Positions 35,000-46,300 of a DNA stretch of 64,000 nt are shown here, one piece after another. The DNA is taken from NCBI RefSeq assembly GCF_030247185.1, contig NC_080572.1, positions 40,888,896 through 40,952,895 on the forward strand, given 5' to 3'. The stretch is from Malaya genurostris (lineage: Eukaryota > Arthropoda > Insecta > Diptera > Culicidae). Each line of letters opens with the position of its first letter. Positions within the stretch are counted from its first letter, which is position 1. The position numbers and the translations under genes were made by a program. The notes below the pieces were generated by a model. It was not told where the DNA came from, made no database searches, and saw only the letters and a program-made list of their open reading frames with translations.

Positions 35000-37876
35000 A
35001 TATTCTGTTGTTGTAGTCTAATATTAAATTTTTAATTGAATAAGTATTAACGTGTTATGTTTATCTATGCTGGTTTTAATAATTATCAATTGAATTGCTT
35101 GAATTGTTGAATGAAAGAACCATGTATAATTTTACTTATAAAACACTTACACACTTTATCCGCGTGAGAAAACATTGATCTGGTTTCTTCGCGGGCGAAA
35201 AATTGCTCTGGTTTATAAGAAATGAAATTAATCTGTAAATTTAGTTGTATCATTATTCAAAGTATAGCAAGATAAAAGTCATAAAAGTATAGCAAGATTG
35301 AATTAACAAAATGACATCAACATCAACTCGTTTATTTTAATTCAACAATAAATTCAGCATGAACAAATATATTTTTCGTTTGACTCAAATTTTTATTCCA
35401 ATCAAACAGAGACCATTGTAAATGTTGAAGGAAGAAATCGGTTCAAAACAATTGAACTCTTGCTTGAAATCAACATAAATCAAATTCTATAATCTACTAA
35501 CTGTTTTGTAATTTTAAACCTACTCTATTTCTCTGCGTGATTAAAAAAGAGTGACGTTGGCTTCGATACTCTCTTTTGCCGCAGTGAGAGACGAAAATGT
35601 TTCGCTTGTATTGAATTCGATCATTTACTAATTAGACAGTAAATAAACGATGATGAGGCTGTGGGATTGTATTCTTTCATTGAAAGTACATAAAAATTTT
35701 GAGCTCTGATTGAAATATTTGTTGAATTAGAATACCGTGTATAAATGAGTAATTGTTCACGCATGCTGAGGATGATTAGTTTGTTACTCTTAATGCACAG
35801 TCGTATAATGCTATTTAACACGAGTCATGTCATAATCCATACCCCTAGTGGGAATTTAAAAAATGTATGAAAATGAGCTGAAACCTATGTTCGACCGCAA
35901 TCAAACTATTTTAATCTGAAACATCAATGTAATGCAACATGTTCAATCCCTTGGATTCCGTTCCTCCGTTGCTACTTTCATCGGTGCATGTTCTAAAAAT
36001 ATCATTTCGACTTGTTCACTGTCAATTATTCGCCAACATTCTCATTCACTCACACATACACAGACAAATGCAGCCGTCACTTCTAATAACTTTCCAACAT
36101 ATTCGGCCGTTCCAAGACGGAATCGTTATTCAAAAAGTGCATGCTCAGTACACCGGTAGCGTTGTTGTGATCGACAGTCAAGCCACTGGATTCGGTTGGC
36201 GTTGGGACGTGTCCTAGTAAAGTGTTCGACTTGCCTTCTTCTCGTTCTTTATCAAAAAGCCACAGAACACCCAGAAATCGAACATTTTTCGTTGATTCTG
36301 CAGCAGCAGTTCAGCTTGTGCATTTTTCATCGCTTCGAAAACCTCCTGAAACTCAACTGTGAATTAAATTTGAATGGGAAATTTATTTCGCATACCCAGC
36401 TGCACACCAGCAGGAAAATTCTTCGGAGTCCCATCCATCCATCCGAGCACTATTACAGATTATTCTGATTGCAATACCTGACGACTAGGTGGGAGTGTGT
36501 TTGTGGAGTCGAGGTTTTGGGCTGGGTATGCGAGCGATCACATCTGTATGTTCTGGTTTCCCACCCGGTTTAATTCCGGAGGACCAGGTGAGCAAAACTT
36601 CAACTCGTCAGATTCGAATCTCCGCTCAGCTCTAACGAGACTGGGTGGAAGGCAAACGGAAGACCGGAATAGAGTTGTTGAACTTCTCTTTTCTGGTTTA
36701 GTTCTTTTTTTTGTTAGCTGTTGTAAAATACAACTCCACCGCCACTACCCGTCCTTCTTCTCTTCTCTAACAAGACGCGGTCTGCAAGGGTAAGTGGGGT
36801 AGTTGATCTGTGTACCGATGTCGTACCGAATGGATTCTAAAGTGTCGAATTGAGACTGAAATACAGGCAACAGTATATCCCGACCGAGGAAACAGCACGA
36901 AAGAATAAAGGATAAATATTCATTATTCCTCCAGGTTCGCATAATGCGATGCTCGTTGATTTCAGGGGATTATGCTCGAAACCGGGAACTCAGGGAGCGT
37001 ACGGGAAGTATGGAAATTTGTCCTATCCACGAAACCGAACGCGACAAACGACGGAGACGACGACGATGGATCGGTTGATTCCATATTCAGCAATACTATT
37101 AGGAATCACTACCGGGCTCCGGTAGGGAATCGACCGAAGAAAGCACAGAAGTCATGAGACAAAGCGGTTCACCACAGCCGGATGAATCAGCCAACCGTGG
37201 ATTTGGACGGTGTCTGCGTCTGCATCGGCCTCGTCGGAACGTTTGCAGCGCACGACCGGGAAGGAATCCGCTTTGCATGCTGTGAATGCGGGAAAATCAA
37301 TTTGCTCGGTAAGCGAGAAAAAATCGCGTTTTCTACGAGTTTTTAATCAGCTTCCCGGCGGGCTGCTCGATAGTTCAAAGTGTGCGCTGATGGGCTGGAC
37401 GATTTGGAACCCTGCCAGTGTCGGCGGTTGCCATTTTCCGCTCAGCTGCCGGATGATAATGATTTCAGGGTAGTTTAGATGATGTACAGGTTAGATTAAG
37501 CTGATTTTTATGGCTTAGATAAAAGAAATCGAAATCATTTTTAGTTTGGATTTTAAAATGATTTTCTGTGCTTTTCCATCTGTGACATATTGAAATCTTC
37601 CATTTTATGCTTATTTGATTCTTTTCTGAACTGGGCTAATCTAAAAATCAAATCGCACAACGTTTGCCGGTTTAGCTGGTGATCGGCTTTTGACCAACAA
37701 TTTCTCCATGCACTAGCTTCCCGCGGTTTTGAGGACTTGGACATTTGGTAGTTAAACAATATATATCGAACGAAAAAAATAGTCAGTAACGTAAAAAGTG
37801 TAATTTGCGTTACTTACCAATTGATAATGAAATTAATACCTTCATTATATAATACTGGCTCCGAACATCTAGGCTC
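35000..37876. other. Long unique-looking stretch, partly G+C-rich, no clear gene
   Basis: About 2.9 kb. 35900-37480 is richer in G+C than its surroundings and has many overlapping open frames of 60-98 codons, none with a domain. Donor-like motifs occur at 36590 (CCAG/GTGAGC) and 36790 (AAGG/GTAAGT), the second downstream of a T-rich tract ending TTAG at 36717. This could be a host exon region or promoter, but no coding frame supports it. Confidence 0.35.
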
Positions 37877-37878
37877 TA

Positions 37879-39080
37879 AAGCTTGCTTCAGATAGAATTG
37901 GAACAAAGACAATTGCCTGTATTTCAGATATTTATTATTGAATTCAAAATCTTTTTTACACAAATGTAGTGTTTTCTTCATACTTTCAAGAAAAAATACG
38001 GATAAAATTATTCGTCACGGTTTCGAAGGAATTCTCGAATTTTTCCTGTAACACGGCTCATTAGGCAGCGCACACATTCTTCGTCCATCGTTTTAGCTAT
38101 CTTATTCCACCAGGTCGTCATCTGATTGATGTGTTTGACAACCTTTCCCTTTGCCTTGAGTCGCTTCTTCATGATTGCCCAGTATTCCTCAATAGGGCGG
38201 AATTGGGGGCAGTTGGGTGGGTTAAGGTTTTTCAGAACAAACTGGACTCCTTTCTCTGCATACCGTTTGGACCCCTTTCATGCACTCTTGAACGACTTTG
38301 CTGTAATGACAGCTTGCCAAATCTGGCCAAAACATACGGGATGGTCGTGAGATGGAATGAACGGCAAAATTCGTTTTTGGAGACACTCTTTTTGGCATAG
38401 TTCCGATGTCATTGTCTTATTTGTGACGAAAACTTTCGTTTTTTTGCCACAGCTGCATATGTTCAGCCAAATCATAAATTTTCTTGCAAAAACAAATTTA
38501 AATTTGGTTGGAACATCCCCCGAGCCGTTGCCAAGTAAAATTTTTGATCTGGGATTTGCCCGAAGTCCGCCTTGACATAGGATTTCTCGTCCATCAGAAG
38601 ACACCCGTCGAACTTGGTCAGCACCTGGTCATATAGTTTCCTAGCACGAATTTTGACCACACTATTCTGTTTTATGGTCTGATTTGACTGTTTGCCAGCT
38701 CGATACGACTTGATTCCTTCCCGGAGTCGAGGTCTCCTCACGGTACTATGGACAGCACCGAATTTTCTGACCAAATCACGGTCCGACAGAATAGGATTCC
38801 TCTTAATCGCCTTCAAAATCTTATTACGCAGTTTCCGGTCGACAGTTCCACTCCGACGATTGTCTTGAGGCTTCCGAATCGTCGTCAATGTTTCTTTATA
38901 CCGTTTGATAACGCGCCTTACGGTATTTCTGGGCAATTTCAGCTGTTTAGTTAGCCTAGATACAGACCACAATGGATTTTCCAAATAACTGTGCACACTT
39001 TTTTTCCTTTCTTTCGGCTTCCATGATGATTGTTTACAAAGTACAGTCGATGTCAAAAATCATACGTGAAGCTGACAAAT
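37879..39080 (-). mobile_element. ITmD37E transposon, copy 2, one end lost
   Basis: The left end AAGCTTGCTTCAGATAGAAT with preceding TA (37877-37878) matches copy 1 exactly over the inverted repeat. Similarity runs to GTGAAGCTGACAAA near 39080 and then stops, so the outer inverted repeat seen in copy 1 is missing. Confidence 0.8.
38008..39024 (-). pseudogene. ITmD37E transposase, broken, more complete than copy 1
   Basis: The ATG is at 39022-39024. The helix-turn-helix region is readable: SVSRLTKQLKLPRNTVRRVI, then DNRRSGTVDRKLRNKILKAI and NPILSDRDLVRKFG. The catalytic core gives LLMDEKSYVKADFG (first Asp), WPDLASCHYSKVVQE (second Asp) and, in a shifted frame, the PTQLPPI/EEY-like region expected around the Glu. 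Breaks: a frameshift at the A run after the start, loss of residues after GMFQPN near 38475, a one-base deletion near 38338, and a small duplicated segment near 38265-38285. The C-terminus KIREFLRNRDE ends at 38008-38010. Confidence 0.85.
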
Positions 39081-39477
39081 ATTAAAAATAAATCGACAGT
39101 TCGAGCTCAACCAAAAGGTTCAAATGATTTCTGATCAATGGCAATGTTTCGTTATTCTACATTGATATTATTGAAGATTCAGAAAAAGCTCTTGAACGTT
39201 AAAATTTGACAATGGAGTTTAGCTCCCGTTCGTTTCGAAATCAAATACCCTCTAAATAAAACCCGTGTTCTAGTACAAAAAATATATTTTATCAAATATA
39301 TTTATCATCAAATTTTCATTTTTGGGAGAATATTTGTGATACTCTCAGGGAATAAATAAACACATGTATGCTATGTGAATGCATTTTCTCCTCGCCTAAG
39401 CTAAATGTACGTTCATCAGACTCAACGCTACCTATCTAATTCTGTGAAACACTTGCATTTTCGTTTTGTTTCGATTA
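39081..39477. other. Unassigned AT-rich DNA
   Basis: No coding signal, repeat or RNA gene recognised. Confidence 0.4.
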
Positions 39478-39570
39478 TGGAGGTTTTAACCTTAAGGTCA
39501 TTCGCCTCTTCGGACCAGAAAAACTTACTGACCCTATGTGCGGGGTTGGGAATTTTGGCTGCGTGAAGGT
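39478..39570 (-). mobile_element. tRNA-derived SINE fragment
   Basis: On minus: AACCCCGCACATAGGGTCAG, then TTTTTCTGGTCCGAAGAGGC and GAATGACCTTAAGGTTAAAA. It shares the CCCCGCACATAGGGTCAG core with the SINE at 12414-12521 and has a longer 3' part. Confidence 0.6.
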
Positions 39571-40119
39571 CGAAACACTTATTGCTTGGGAGCTATCTTG
39601 AAAACCACTTGACAGATTAAAACGTATTTTAACACACTATTGACTAGTTTTGCTAAGATTTCATCGACGCTTACTTATGCAATAGAGGACAATACACAAT
39701 AGAATGTGTAAATTTCGAGTAAAGTCTTTAAATGAACTGAAGAAAGCTCTGATGAAAGCGTGAGACCACAAAACCATATTATTTATATATTATAATGATC
39801 CTATGATTTATCTGTTATGCTGATATGTGTCAATATTTTATGTCAAATTTAAAGTAGGGTGTCGTAACATCAATCGATTTTCATCAACCGCAATCAGCAT
39901 ACTTTCGGAATGCGAGAGTAAATGTAATCAATGATACGATTTATGAAATAAATTGGGGTAAAACGGGTTAAACAAGCTACTACTGTTACTCACCATTGTA
40001 TTTTATTGGATCATAGATTTTATTTATTTAAAAGGTATTTTTATTCAGGCCTATTTGTGGTCGAATTAGCCGATTTTTTAAATGATGCATTTTTGTGATT
40101 TTTTTCCAGGAGGAGAGGA
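39571..40119. other. Unassigned AT-rich DNA
   Basis: About 550 bases without recognisable features, up to the edge of the orphan ORF1. Confidence 0.4.
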
Positions 40120-40174
40120 GCTTCCATTTCCCTCCTGCGAGGGTTGAGAGGCACTTTGTTCGTGACTCGTCTCG

Positions 40175-41098
40175 TCATCCATCGTCCGCACCGGTGGTTT
40201 TGTTGTTGATTTCCGTCTTCTTTTCGTTTTCCTTGATGTTCGCAGTCTTGAGCTCGATGCTAGTTGCTGTAGATGCGCCTTGTTGTACATTGGTTGCAGT
40301 TGCTGGTTGGTTTGATGGTGAGACAGGAGTACAGCGCTCACTAGCTTCCATTGTTGAACAGTTGACCATGTCTTTGGTTGAAGATGTTCTTTTCGCACTT
40401 TCGGTGCAAGGTTTACCGTAGTGTGCAGGTTGTTCACAATACTGGCATGTAACCAGCTAATTTTCATAGGTAATCAGCGTTTTACACGGATGCGTCCCAC
40501 CTTGACCACAAATGATGTAAGATGGAATTGCCTTACGTAGTTGCATACGTACCACTTGCACGCCATTCCAGATGCCGGGGAAAAAATTCCGCCATACTTC
40601 CCTTTCGATGGAAAGGATTTCACCATACTGCGACATATTATCCCGAACGAACTTATCGCTGGCCTGCGGAGGAAGGTCATGCACGCGTACTTTTATGGCA
40701 TTGTCCACCATGTGCACAGGGATTTTGTATTTAATATTATCACACTCAACGCTGTGCACCTCATTGTTAACCAAAGCGAATGCAATTGCATCTCTTTCAC
40801 GTTTAAACATAATGTACACACAGTTAGACGCTTTGTTAAATTGAATCTCACTTACATTATTAGCGTCTAGATGGATTCGTTCTTTAAGTAAGATTTCAAT
40901 TTCATTTGCTGCTGGTCTAACTTTGCAACGCTTGAAATCAATGCGAATTGAATTTGGCGTTGTAGACCAAGATTCAGGCTTTGTTAAATCGTATTTGACC
41001 ATTCCGTACACTCTATTGTTCACTGTACTGTATTGTCTTTGTTTCTGTTGTTTTCGACCGTAAATGATTTTCGAATGTGTCGTGTGAGATGCGAGCAC
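40175..41098 (-). pseudogene. Orphan ORF1 (zinc-knuckle) of a non-LTR retrotransposon
   Basis: One reading frame of 307 codons with one internal TAG at 40457-40459, probably a CAG-to-TAG change. Before it come residues typical of mosquito non-LTR ORF1 proteins: RVHDLPPQASDKFVRDNMSQ, YGEILSIEREVWRNFFPG and AIPSYIICG. Directly after the stop comes a CCHC knuckle, CQYCEQPAHYGKPC. The C-terminal part is hydrophilic and may continue in another frame (RRRKSTTKPPVRTMDDETSH) to about 40080. No endonuclease or reverse transcriptase follows: after ~40080 the element is gone. This is the reverse of the usual 5' truncation. The clade is uncertain. Confidence 0.75.
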
Positions 41099-41109
41099 GA
41101 ACTGATTGG

Positions 41110-41763
41110 ATCATCGATGTTTTGTACAGAAAATGAACCAATATTGATAAACCGTATTGGATCTGCATTTGGATTGTAGATCATATTTCAACTGAATGTT
41201 ACAACTAGAACAGAAATTGGGTAAAACGGTACAACAAATTTTCTGCTGTCGTTGAAACTGTATGCAATCGAATTGCTAGACTTTTTTACACCAGAAACAC
41301 TTTATTCGCTCTTCTGCAAGTGATTTGGTTTTATATTATACAGTTGAGCTTGAATACAATACAGTATAAAAACGGAATCTTGGGGTAAAATGAACATGAT
41401 AACATTTCGTGCGGTCCTTCTAAATGCGTGGAATCGATTTCACTGACCATTTTACACCAAAAATATGCTTGTAGTCAGCTGTATCGTACCTCCAACAAAA
41501 ATCGTCGCGTTTTTGGTCAATTTTTCTTCACTGCACACTGAGTCGATTTTTTTAGTTTTTAGATATCTACGGAAAATGTGTAGATATGATAAAATTGGAA
41601 TTTTCTGATTGAAAACGCAAATTATATAAGTGCTACATTTTCTTAAAAAAAATTCAGAAAATTTTGAATTTTTGGCATAATATTTCAAAACCTAATCGAA
41701 GTGAAATTTTTGGAAAACTTTATGCTGCATTTATTCATCATATTTTGATTTGAAATCTGAAAG
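41110..41763. other. Unassigned DNA
   Basis: About 650 AT-rich bases. TTTTACACCAGAAACAC and TTTTACACCAAAAATATG motifs near 41285 and 41450 suggest a degraded repeat like the one inside the palindromic element (AAATTTCGTGCGGTCC near 41405). No gene. Confidence 0.35.
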
Positions 41764-42383
41764 CCAGTGTTGGTGATTGCCGATAATTTGACAGAAGCTA
41801 CTAGATGTTTCTCTACATTGTACACAATATGTTCAATCCAGTAGAACATGCTACAAGAACTCGTGTCTCTCAATGAATTAACCTTGAAAAAAATTTTCTA
41901 CATTTTTTCTTCATACTCTGAGTATTTCACGGCCCTTTAGAAAAGTCTTATAGTCTGGTAATGATTGGTGCTGTGTGGAATTTACCAAGAGAAAATCGCA
42001 ACCAATTATCGCAGAAAATCGATTCGATGATTCTCATACTAGGTTGCAATATTTCAAAACCCTTGTGTGGAGTATTCACATGCATTTTCATAGACACAAC
42101 TTATACAAAGGTTATATGCACATAGTTAGAATAAGCGGCAATAGTAAAATGATTCTATCACAATTATCAACTGCCCATATAGAATCGGATCGCGAAATGA
42201 GAATAAGTGACCGTTTATTGCTTCAGAGAGAATACCCACAGCAGCGTGCTGACTCGTGATGCTCAGACAGGTCTTCGAGAGAAATTCGCTCTCGCACTGG
42301 TGTCCGTTCTATGTTAAATGAACCATGCCGATTTTTTGTTGCTGAGATGATATCCGTCCCTCTTTGATGGCACTGATTGAATC
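41764..42383 (+). repeat. Repeat D, copy 2
   Basis: Aligns with 28037-28661 from the CAGTGTTGGTGATTGCCGA start to CCTCTTTGATGGCACTGAT, with small deletions. The ~94-codon frame conserved between the two is interrupted differently in each, so it is not a gene. Confidence 0.6.
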
Positions 42384-42529
42384 GTAATCTAATAATGGTA
42401 ACAATTATCCAATAAAACAGGTAAGAAAAGTTCATAATGAAGACCATTCACCACTTCTATTGAAGAACAGAACATAAAACTATAGCCAATTTAAAAACAG
42501 TACATAAAACTATAGCCAATTTAAAGAAA

Positions 42530-43215
42530 GACCGAAATAGGCATTTTGGAGATAAAATTAGTTGATTTTCTGCTTTTAGTTAGTTTTTTTTAGACAACTT
42601 TAAAAATCTTACTTTTGCTAATTTAGATTTTTTAATTCTCATTCCCTGAATAATAATAAAATATTTGTTGAAATGGCATTTTTTAAGGTTGAATTCACCA
42701 ATTAAACCTGCTGTCAACAAAAATTTAATGCAAGTAGTACACCAGACGGTGTAGCCCCGAAAGGTTGGAAGATACAAAAAACATCATTCAACATTCGAAA
42801 CTCACTTCACTGTTCCTCGTAAAAACATTATTACGCACAATCGCTTCAAATGCGCACAAATTCTGAATAAATACTCTTCCTACTAAGAGTTTACGTCATT
42901 TTTACATGTCGGTTTAGAAATTTATATATGGATATATCGTAACACATGCGAAAAACATCAAAACAATTTGCAAGCTGTTTCAACAAGACTGTCTTTTTTA
43001 GCTTTTAAGTGGATTGTTTTGCTTTGACACTTCTCATGAATTTTTGGCTAATAAACTTGTAATTAAACCAATTTAATTTTTGTTTTCTCTGTGCTGTCCT
43101 TCATTAATGATGGTGATAGATAAATAGAGTCAAATTTTCGTATTTTAATCACAAAATTAGTTGTCAATGAGGATTTCGTGTTGGATTGAAATATTGCCAA
43201 CTAAACCCATTTTCT
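42530..43215 (-). mobile_element. Family C, copy 2, without the internal insertions
   Basis: Reverse complement of the 9231-12574 element: AGAAAGACCGAAAT end at 42530, ATTTTTTAATTCTCATTCCC, GTTGAATTCACCAATTAAAC, CACCAGACGGTGTAGCC and TTTATATATGGATATATCG in matching order. It lacks repeat A, the SINE and the 590-base segment, and stops near 43215 before the other inverted repeat. Confidence 0.65.
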
Positions 43216-44594
43216 AAAAAACATTGGCGGTAAACTCGCTCTGTTCCGATCGCCAGCGGCGATTATTGCCAACTCAGTAAGCAGTGGGTGGATTCTGATT
43301 GCAGTGGCATTGAAATTCAATACTAGTATGACTCAATGACTGCTCTTGTGCAAGATTAGTTGAATACAGCACAATTGTTCAGGTTCTCAGCGCCACTCAA
43401 GAATGCATCGAAATCTGAAAGCAACCTTTTCAAACCGCAAATTATTACTTAGCACGTCACCTCAACGTACCAAACGAATCGAATCATAAACCACGCGAAC
43501 CGTTTTTGTACAATGTAGCAACAGATTGGTCATGATCCAAACTGTGTACAAATTATTGTCATTAAAAGGTTCTTCAGTTCGAGTGTAGCAATTTATGAAC
43601 GTGAACGAAAATCCAACGGGTAGGAGTACAATAAAAGAAGAAAGTCCAGTCAGCTTCTGGACGGCAACCAGTCCAGTTGATGCATCGAAAACGAACCGAC
43701 CGGCGCTGGGTTGACTTATGACTGACGATGGTTCCGGTGACGCTGAACAAAACACGACCGATCGCTATCCATGCCGATCGTGAGATGCTTCCGTGTAATC
43801 CACCAAACAGTGATTCATTTCGTATCGTAGTGAAAGCTTGTGGCTCCGGCATCTGAGAGATGCGACAGCCAAGATAGACCTAAGTCAAAGATTTATCTCA
43901 CCAGCCGGCTTCCTTTCTGCTGAACAGTTAACGCCAAAAATAAAACAAGTCTCAGAATTAGGCAGATAGGTTCCTTGATAGAGAAGCGCAAGTTTCGGTA
44001 CGACTCCAGGGGATCGCCAGCGGATTAAAAAATTTCTGAGAAATTCCCAACGGAAGCACATGTTTCTGAAACACGAAGCAATCCCATCGGTTCACATTTT
44101 CATTTGGTGAGATTTGCCAGACACAGTCGAAAGGAAGATGAGAAAATGCTTGACTTTGATAAACACAGCATTTGTTTGCCTTTGGGTTTGTTCCGCTGCT
44201 ACTGCTGCAGGCCGACTGAGACGTCGTATTGTCTAGCTCCGACGGACGGATCTTTCGGCAATGAAGTCTCGAAGTCACTTCACAAACGAACAACTGTTCA
44301 AACAGAGCAAGATTTTTCGCCGTCAATCTGATTCTATGTTGGTGGTCTTGCGGTGGTGGATTGAGGAGAATTTACGGGAAGAAAGAGTTGCTGAATCATT
44401 CTGATTTTTGTCTAATAATCCGTCACGCAAAATTGTTAAACAACTTCTTCCAGTTCCAGTTAGTAGCATATTTTAAGGCCCCGCTTTTAAAATTAGTATT
44501 AGTAAGATTCCTTTTTTGATACCCAAAAAACTGTGATATTTGGCAACAATCTTTAAAAATAAATCTATTCGTTTATTTCAGTGAATCTTTCATG
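43216..44594. other. Unique-looking DNA, possibly host sequence
   Basis: About 1.4 kb, moderately G+C-rich, with overlapping frames of 75-122 codons. On minus, 43706-43651 reads GRFVFDASTGLVAVQKL, like the conserved end of a cadherin repeat, but flanking frames do not continue it. No gene can be supported. Confidence 0.35.
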
Positions 44595-45568
44595 AATACG
44601 TTTATTTCATAAGTCAATACACATAAATTTTTCTTCGCCGTAGCATCCACTATACATAGTACTTTAAACCTAATACATTTCGAATATAATATTAGTATGT
44701 AAAGTAAAGTAATTCATTAGTTAATCTAAACACTGTTATCAAGCAATTTGCAGTTTTAAATTACAATAAAAAAAACATTTATTTTTTGCATGATCTTATA
44801 ACTTTTTCAGGTTTGTTTGTATCAGTTCATCACTTCTATTCCTTGAAAGATAGCTGTCTATTGGTTGAACTCATGGAAGAGAAAGAAGTCTAAAATAAAA
44901 TAAACATTTAATTGGAACTCCAATCGACTTAATTAAAAAAATACAGAAGTTTCATGTATGTAAAGTCACGGCAAGCAAGAATGTCGCTAACTGGGACATT
45001 GGATCGTTTACCTTGAGTACGCAACGAATTTATTAGTTGAGATCTGACATTCACGCATGTCCAAACGATGTGATCAATCACGCGGTAACCTTCGCCACAA
45101 GCACAATGATTAGTCTCGGAAAGTCCAATTCGAAGAAGATGTGCATCTAACGTGTAGTGATTGGACATGAGTCTGGACATCACACGAATGAAATCCCTAC
45201 TCACATTCAGTCCCGTGAACTTTTCGATATTTTAGGAATAATTAACGCCCTTGTTCTGAATAACGACGTATTGATTTTCGATCGAATATGGTTCGATCGA
45301 ATCCTAGCTACCATCGATTTAGCTAGCGTTATTAGGAATACAAATGAAATACGATCGTAAAATCGATACGACGTTATTCAGAATAAGGGCGAAGTGCATC
45401 CACTAACCTAGATCATCTCTATCCCAGAATGTTGGCAAGTGTTCTTTGGCGACACGCTTTATGAAATTCGTTGAAAGCAATCGGTCTCCCATAAATTTTA
45501 CCCTCAATTGCACCACGTTTGGCTAAAATATCGGCTATTTCATGTCCTGGAATGGAGCAATGAGCAAT
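44595..45568 (-). mobile_element. 5'-truncated copy of the I-like retrotransposon
   Basis: Matches the 3' end of the full element (18905-19815): shared TTCTTCGCCGTAGCATC, then the RNase H tail with MSRDFIRVMSRLMSNHYTLD and HCACGEGYRVIDH. It is broken by small deletions, stops and a 146-base MITE. Only about the last 830 bases of the element are present. It ends at GGAATGGAGCAATGAGC near 45568. Confidence 0.85.
45246..45391. mobile_element. 146-base MITE with ~40-base inverted ends
   Basis: CGCCCTTGTTCTGAATAACG at one end and, reversed, CGCCCTTATTCTGAATAACG at the other; the inverted repeat runs about 40 bases each side through CGTATNGATTTT. The intact I-like element at 19620-19640 shows the empty site. 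AA appears at both borders, a possible 2-base duplication. Confidence 0.8.
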
Positions 45569-45832
45569 GTTTTTGATTGGTTGTGAGGCTTAAATTGGAC
45601 TATTTTAATTGACTTTAGAATCTCCGTTTCTCAAAACTACGATTCAGTAACAGTAACAAAGAAATAAAAAACGGAAAGGAAAACGTTGGGGCCTGGTATT
45701 TTACATGTAAATAGTGCGTGGAAAACTTTAAAAAAATTGGTGAAGTAGTTTTCGAATGACGATGAACACGGACCTGATTTCGAGAAAATCGAGTTTGTTG
45801 TCTATAAAATCGAAGGAAACAGTTTTTTTCTA
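45569..45832. other. Unassigned DNA
   Basis: AT-rich spacer between the truncated I-like copy and the next MITE; nothing recognised. Confidence 0.4.
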
Positions 45833-46114
45833 GGGGGCGCGTAGAGTCTAACATTTCAGATATTTTTTTTGAATTTTGTCATAATAAAACATTCCAAGAA
45901 TGTTTTGTCAAATTTTCAAGTCAATCGAAGCAGAACTCTTCGGCCTGTGTGCCGAGCTCTTCCCTCCATGAGATGAGCAAAATGGGCCTTTGTCTTCCAG
46001 AGTTTTGTTCCAATAGGCTTGAAAATTTGACAAAATTTTCTTGAAATATTTTTCTATGACAAAATATAAAAAAAAAGAAAAGATTTTTCAAGAATGTTAG
46101 ACCCTACCTGCCCT
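45833..46114. mobile_element. 282-base MITE with long imperfect inverted repeats
   Basis: The ends read GGGCGCGTAGAGTCTAACAT and, reversed, GGGCAGGTAGGGTCTAACAT. The arms stay complementary for about 85 bases (TGAATTTTGTCATA, TTTTGTCAAATTTTCAAG). TA flanks both sides (45831-45832, 46115-46116), pointing to a Tc1-mariner-type MITE. Confidence 0.65.
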
Positions 46115-46189
46115 TAAACAAAAATTTAAATTAAGGCAATTATAGTTCCGCACGAAAAAAACTCAATTCTGTCCGGGTCCGACTTTCGA

Positions 46190-46300
46190 CTCAGGAATTA
46201 CAGGGTGACGAGTTTTTGAAACTCCAAACTGCCGCGGAAAATAAAGATAACAAACCTATTCTCAATCCACCTAGTCGTGTGATAATGCCTTTCTCTTGTC
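46190..46300. repeat. Fragments of the repeat A / CCACCTAG families
   Basis: GGAATTACAGGGTGACGAGT (repeat A-like, inverted) then CTCAATCCACCTAGTCGTGT and ATAATGCCTTTCTCTTGTC (end motif of the short repeat family). Confidence 0.5.

Noticed and set aside
40095..40421. 108-codon plus-strand frame
   Set aside because: Antisense to the orphan non-LTR ORF1, which has the zinc knuckle.
45157..45360. 67-codon plus-strand frame
   Set aside because: It crosses the border of the 146-base MITE and is antisense to the truncated I-like copy.
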